Of a DNA stretch of 64,000 nt, positions 62,864 through 64,000 are shown one piece after another. The stretch spans positions 1 to 64,000 of the forward strand of contig NZ_JALAZE010000001.1 in the NCBI RefSeq assembly GCF_022809095.1, read 5' to 3'. The first letter of the stretch is position 1. Every line of letters begins with the position of its first letter. The notes under the pieces were generated by a model. That model saw nothing but the letters and a program-made list of their open reading frames with translations. It searched no databases and had not been told where the DNA came from. The DNA comes from Bacillus kexueae. Lineage in GTDB: Bacteria; Bacillota; Bacilli; Bacillales; Aeribacillaceae. The position numbers and the translations under genes were made by a program.

Positions 62864-63802
62864 TTAAAAGTACCGCTTTTTCCAAAAGATAAATGCGGTA
62901 ATAAAAGAAAGTATAAATGACAACGAAATTGGAATCCAAAAACCAAATGGATGATTTTGAAACGGTAATGGCACATTCATTCCGTAAAAGCTTGCAACAA
63001 GTGTCGGAATGGCTATAACTATCGTGATTGCTGTTAAAAACTTCATAACGATGTTTACGTTATTAGAAATAACAGATGCAAATGCGTCCATCATTCCACT
63101 TAAAATGCTACTATAAACTTCCGTCATCTCAATCGCCTGTTTGTTTTCAATAATAACATCCTGAAGTAAGTCTTGGTCTTCATCGTACATTTTTAAATAA
63201 TTCAAGCGAAGAAGTCGCTCCATGACAATATTGTTCGCTTTTAAGGAAGTGGTGAAGTAAACTAAACTTTTTTCAAGACTAAGTAGTGAAAACAATTCTT
63301 TATTTTTCATTGATTGATGCAGTTCTTTCTCAATGGCACTTGTCTTGCGATTAATTTGCTTTAAATATCGTAAATAGTAGCTCGAAATCAAATAGAGAAT
63401 TTGAAACGCAAAACGAGTTTTCATATATGTAAAGAACCCTTTCACTTTATTACGGGCGAAATGTTCAAAAATAGGATTACCTTGTAAACAGACCGTGATA
63501 AAACACGTATTCGTTACAATCATTCCTATCGGAATCGTATCATAAATAGTAGCACCCACATCGTCGGTTGAGACGATGGGAATATCAACGATGATTAAGC
63601 AATTGTCTCCTTCTTTTTCAATACGAGAGCGCTCTTCATCATCTAGCGCATCTTTAAAAAAATCAATGGGAACGTGGAGCTTGTTTGCTACATATAAAAT
63701 TTCTTCTTCAGTAGGTGACTCCAAATGAACCCAGCACCCGTTTTCAATTTCTTCAATTTCATTTAATTCGCCGTTTACTTGGCTCATATAAATATTTAAC
63801 AT
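62864..63802 (-). CDS. CorA-family divalent metal ion transporter
   Basis: The 312-residue protein has an N-terminal cytoplasmic domain, a long coiled helix, and two C-terminal hydrophobic segments with the CorA signature YGMNVPLP between them (FLTAITIVIAIPTLVASFYG then IPISLSFILSFITAFIFW). It transports magnesium or related divalent ions as a pentamer. GAAGGAGG precedes the ATG. A short upstream reading frame may form a leader. Confidence 0.9.
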   Translation of the reverse strand: MLNIYMSQVNGELNEIEEIENGCWVHLESPTEEEILYVANKLHVPIDFFKDALDDEERSRIEKEGDNCLIIVDIPIVSTDDVGATIYDTIPIGMIVTNTCFITVCLQGNPIFEHFARNKVKGFFTYMKTRFAFQILYLISSYYLRYLKQINRKTSAIEKELHQSMKNKELFSLLSLEKSLVYFTTSLKANNIVMERLLRLNYLKMYDEDQDLLQDVIIENKQAIEMTEVYSSILSGMMDAFASVISNNVNIVMKFLTAITIVIAIPTLVASFYGMNVPLPFQNHPFGFWIPISLSFILSFITAFIFWKKRYF

Positions 63803-63830
63803 AACATACCTCCTTCTATGAGGCAGTTAG

Positions 63831-63941
63831 TTACACATCATAAACCACTTCACCGCTTACGAACAGCAGTTTCTGATGTTTGCCCAAACTGCCCATCCTA
63901 CTTCGTATCGGTTCCGGTTCTGCAGTTAAACTGCTATTCAT
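63831..63941 (-). CDS. Possible leader ORF upstream of the CorA-type gene
   Basis: 36 codons from ATG 63941 (or GTG 63953): MNSSLTAEPEPIRSRMGSLG followed by KHQKLLFVSGEVVYDV and a TAA 28 bases before the corA start. AAAGGAG lies about 13 bases before the ATG, farther than usual. It could be a regulatory leader peptide or a decayed gene. The remaining sequence to 64000 is AT-rich and may hold the promoter. Confidence 0.35.
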   Translation of the reverse strand: MNSSLTAEPEPIRSRMGSLGKHQKLLFVSGEVVYDV

Positions 63942-64000
63942 AAACGATCTCACACTCCTTTTGTTCATTTTCCTTGATATATCATACTAATAAACGTATT

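Overview
The window looks like chromosomal DNA of a low-GC, spore-forming member of the Bacillaceae. The evidence is direct: AGGAGG-type ribosome sites throughout, spore genes (cotJABC, a YjcZ-family gene, spo0M, yodL), and long collinearity with what I remember of the Bacillus subtilis odhAB-yoj-yod-kamA region near the replication terminus. A gene for the replication terminator protein (rtp, 5331-5699) preceded by two Ter-like sites places the terminus inside or next to the window. From about 20.6 kb rightwards most genes lie on the minus strand, as expected if forks travel leftwards toward a terminus near the left end. I cannot name the species.

Layout. 0-0.8 kb: the end of an IS3-family (IS150-like) element. 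0.8-9.1 kb: a small membrane protein, the alternative lipid II flippase amj with an ECF-type promoter, a DUF2200 protein, an ABC-class ATPase, rtp with its Ter sites, the cotJ spore operon, and a divergent LysR/EamA pair. 9.4-14.8 kb: a MOSC protein, an aldehyde dehydrogenase, sodF and an NSS-type sodium symporter. 14.9-20.1 kb: a PadR/HAAS pair and the complete Bacillus-type polyhydroxyalkanoate cluster (phaP and phaQ diverging from phaR, phaB and phaC). 20.6-28.4 kb: odhAB (2-oxoglutarate dehydrogenase) and a MoxR-ATPase/VWA pair (yojN-yojO). 28.6-37.5 kb: a P-loop kinase-like protein, the LysM/NlpC cell-wall hydrolase cwlS, MFS and MATE exporters, bshB2 (bacillithiol synthesis), yojF, a CsoR-family repressor, rarD and an Hsp20-fold protein. 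37.6-50.3 kb: the yod block (yodB/yodC, ctpA, yodH, yodI-like, yodJ, deoD, yodL, yodM, spo0M with a kinase, yozD, yodN, yozE, yokU). 50.2-58.4 kb: a lysine/beta-lysine catabolic locus (kamA, a sigma-54 activator, yodP, Q, R, S, T). 58.6-64 kb: bioB with a BirA operator, a FAD-dependent dehydrogenase, a YjcZ-type small protein and a CorA-type transporter.

Regulatory sites are unusually readable. A sigma-54 promoter precedes kamA. A perfect-spacing sigma-W promoter heads a three-gene operon consisting of a basic 59-residue protein missed by a 60-residue cutoff, a Ser/Thr kinase and spo0M. A sigma-M-like promoter precedes amj, a BirA operator precedes bioB, and palindromes sit at the promoters of yodB/yodC, phaQ and padR.

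Two families of GC-rich dispersed non-coding repeats occur. Family A has eight copies, about 178 bp, or about 295 bp with an extra hairpin segment. In six of eight copies its GTTACAG end lies within a few bases of the T-tract of an intrinsic terminator, in one orientation relative to that terminator. This placement rule is the strongest unexplained pattern in the window. Family B (about 170-250 bp) occurs in at least six mostly decayed copies. No tRNA, rRNA, CRISPR array, prophage or classic defence system was seen.
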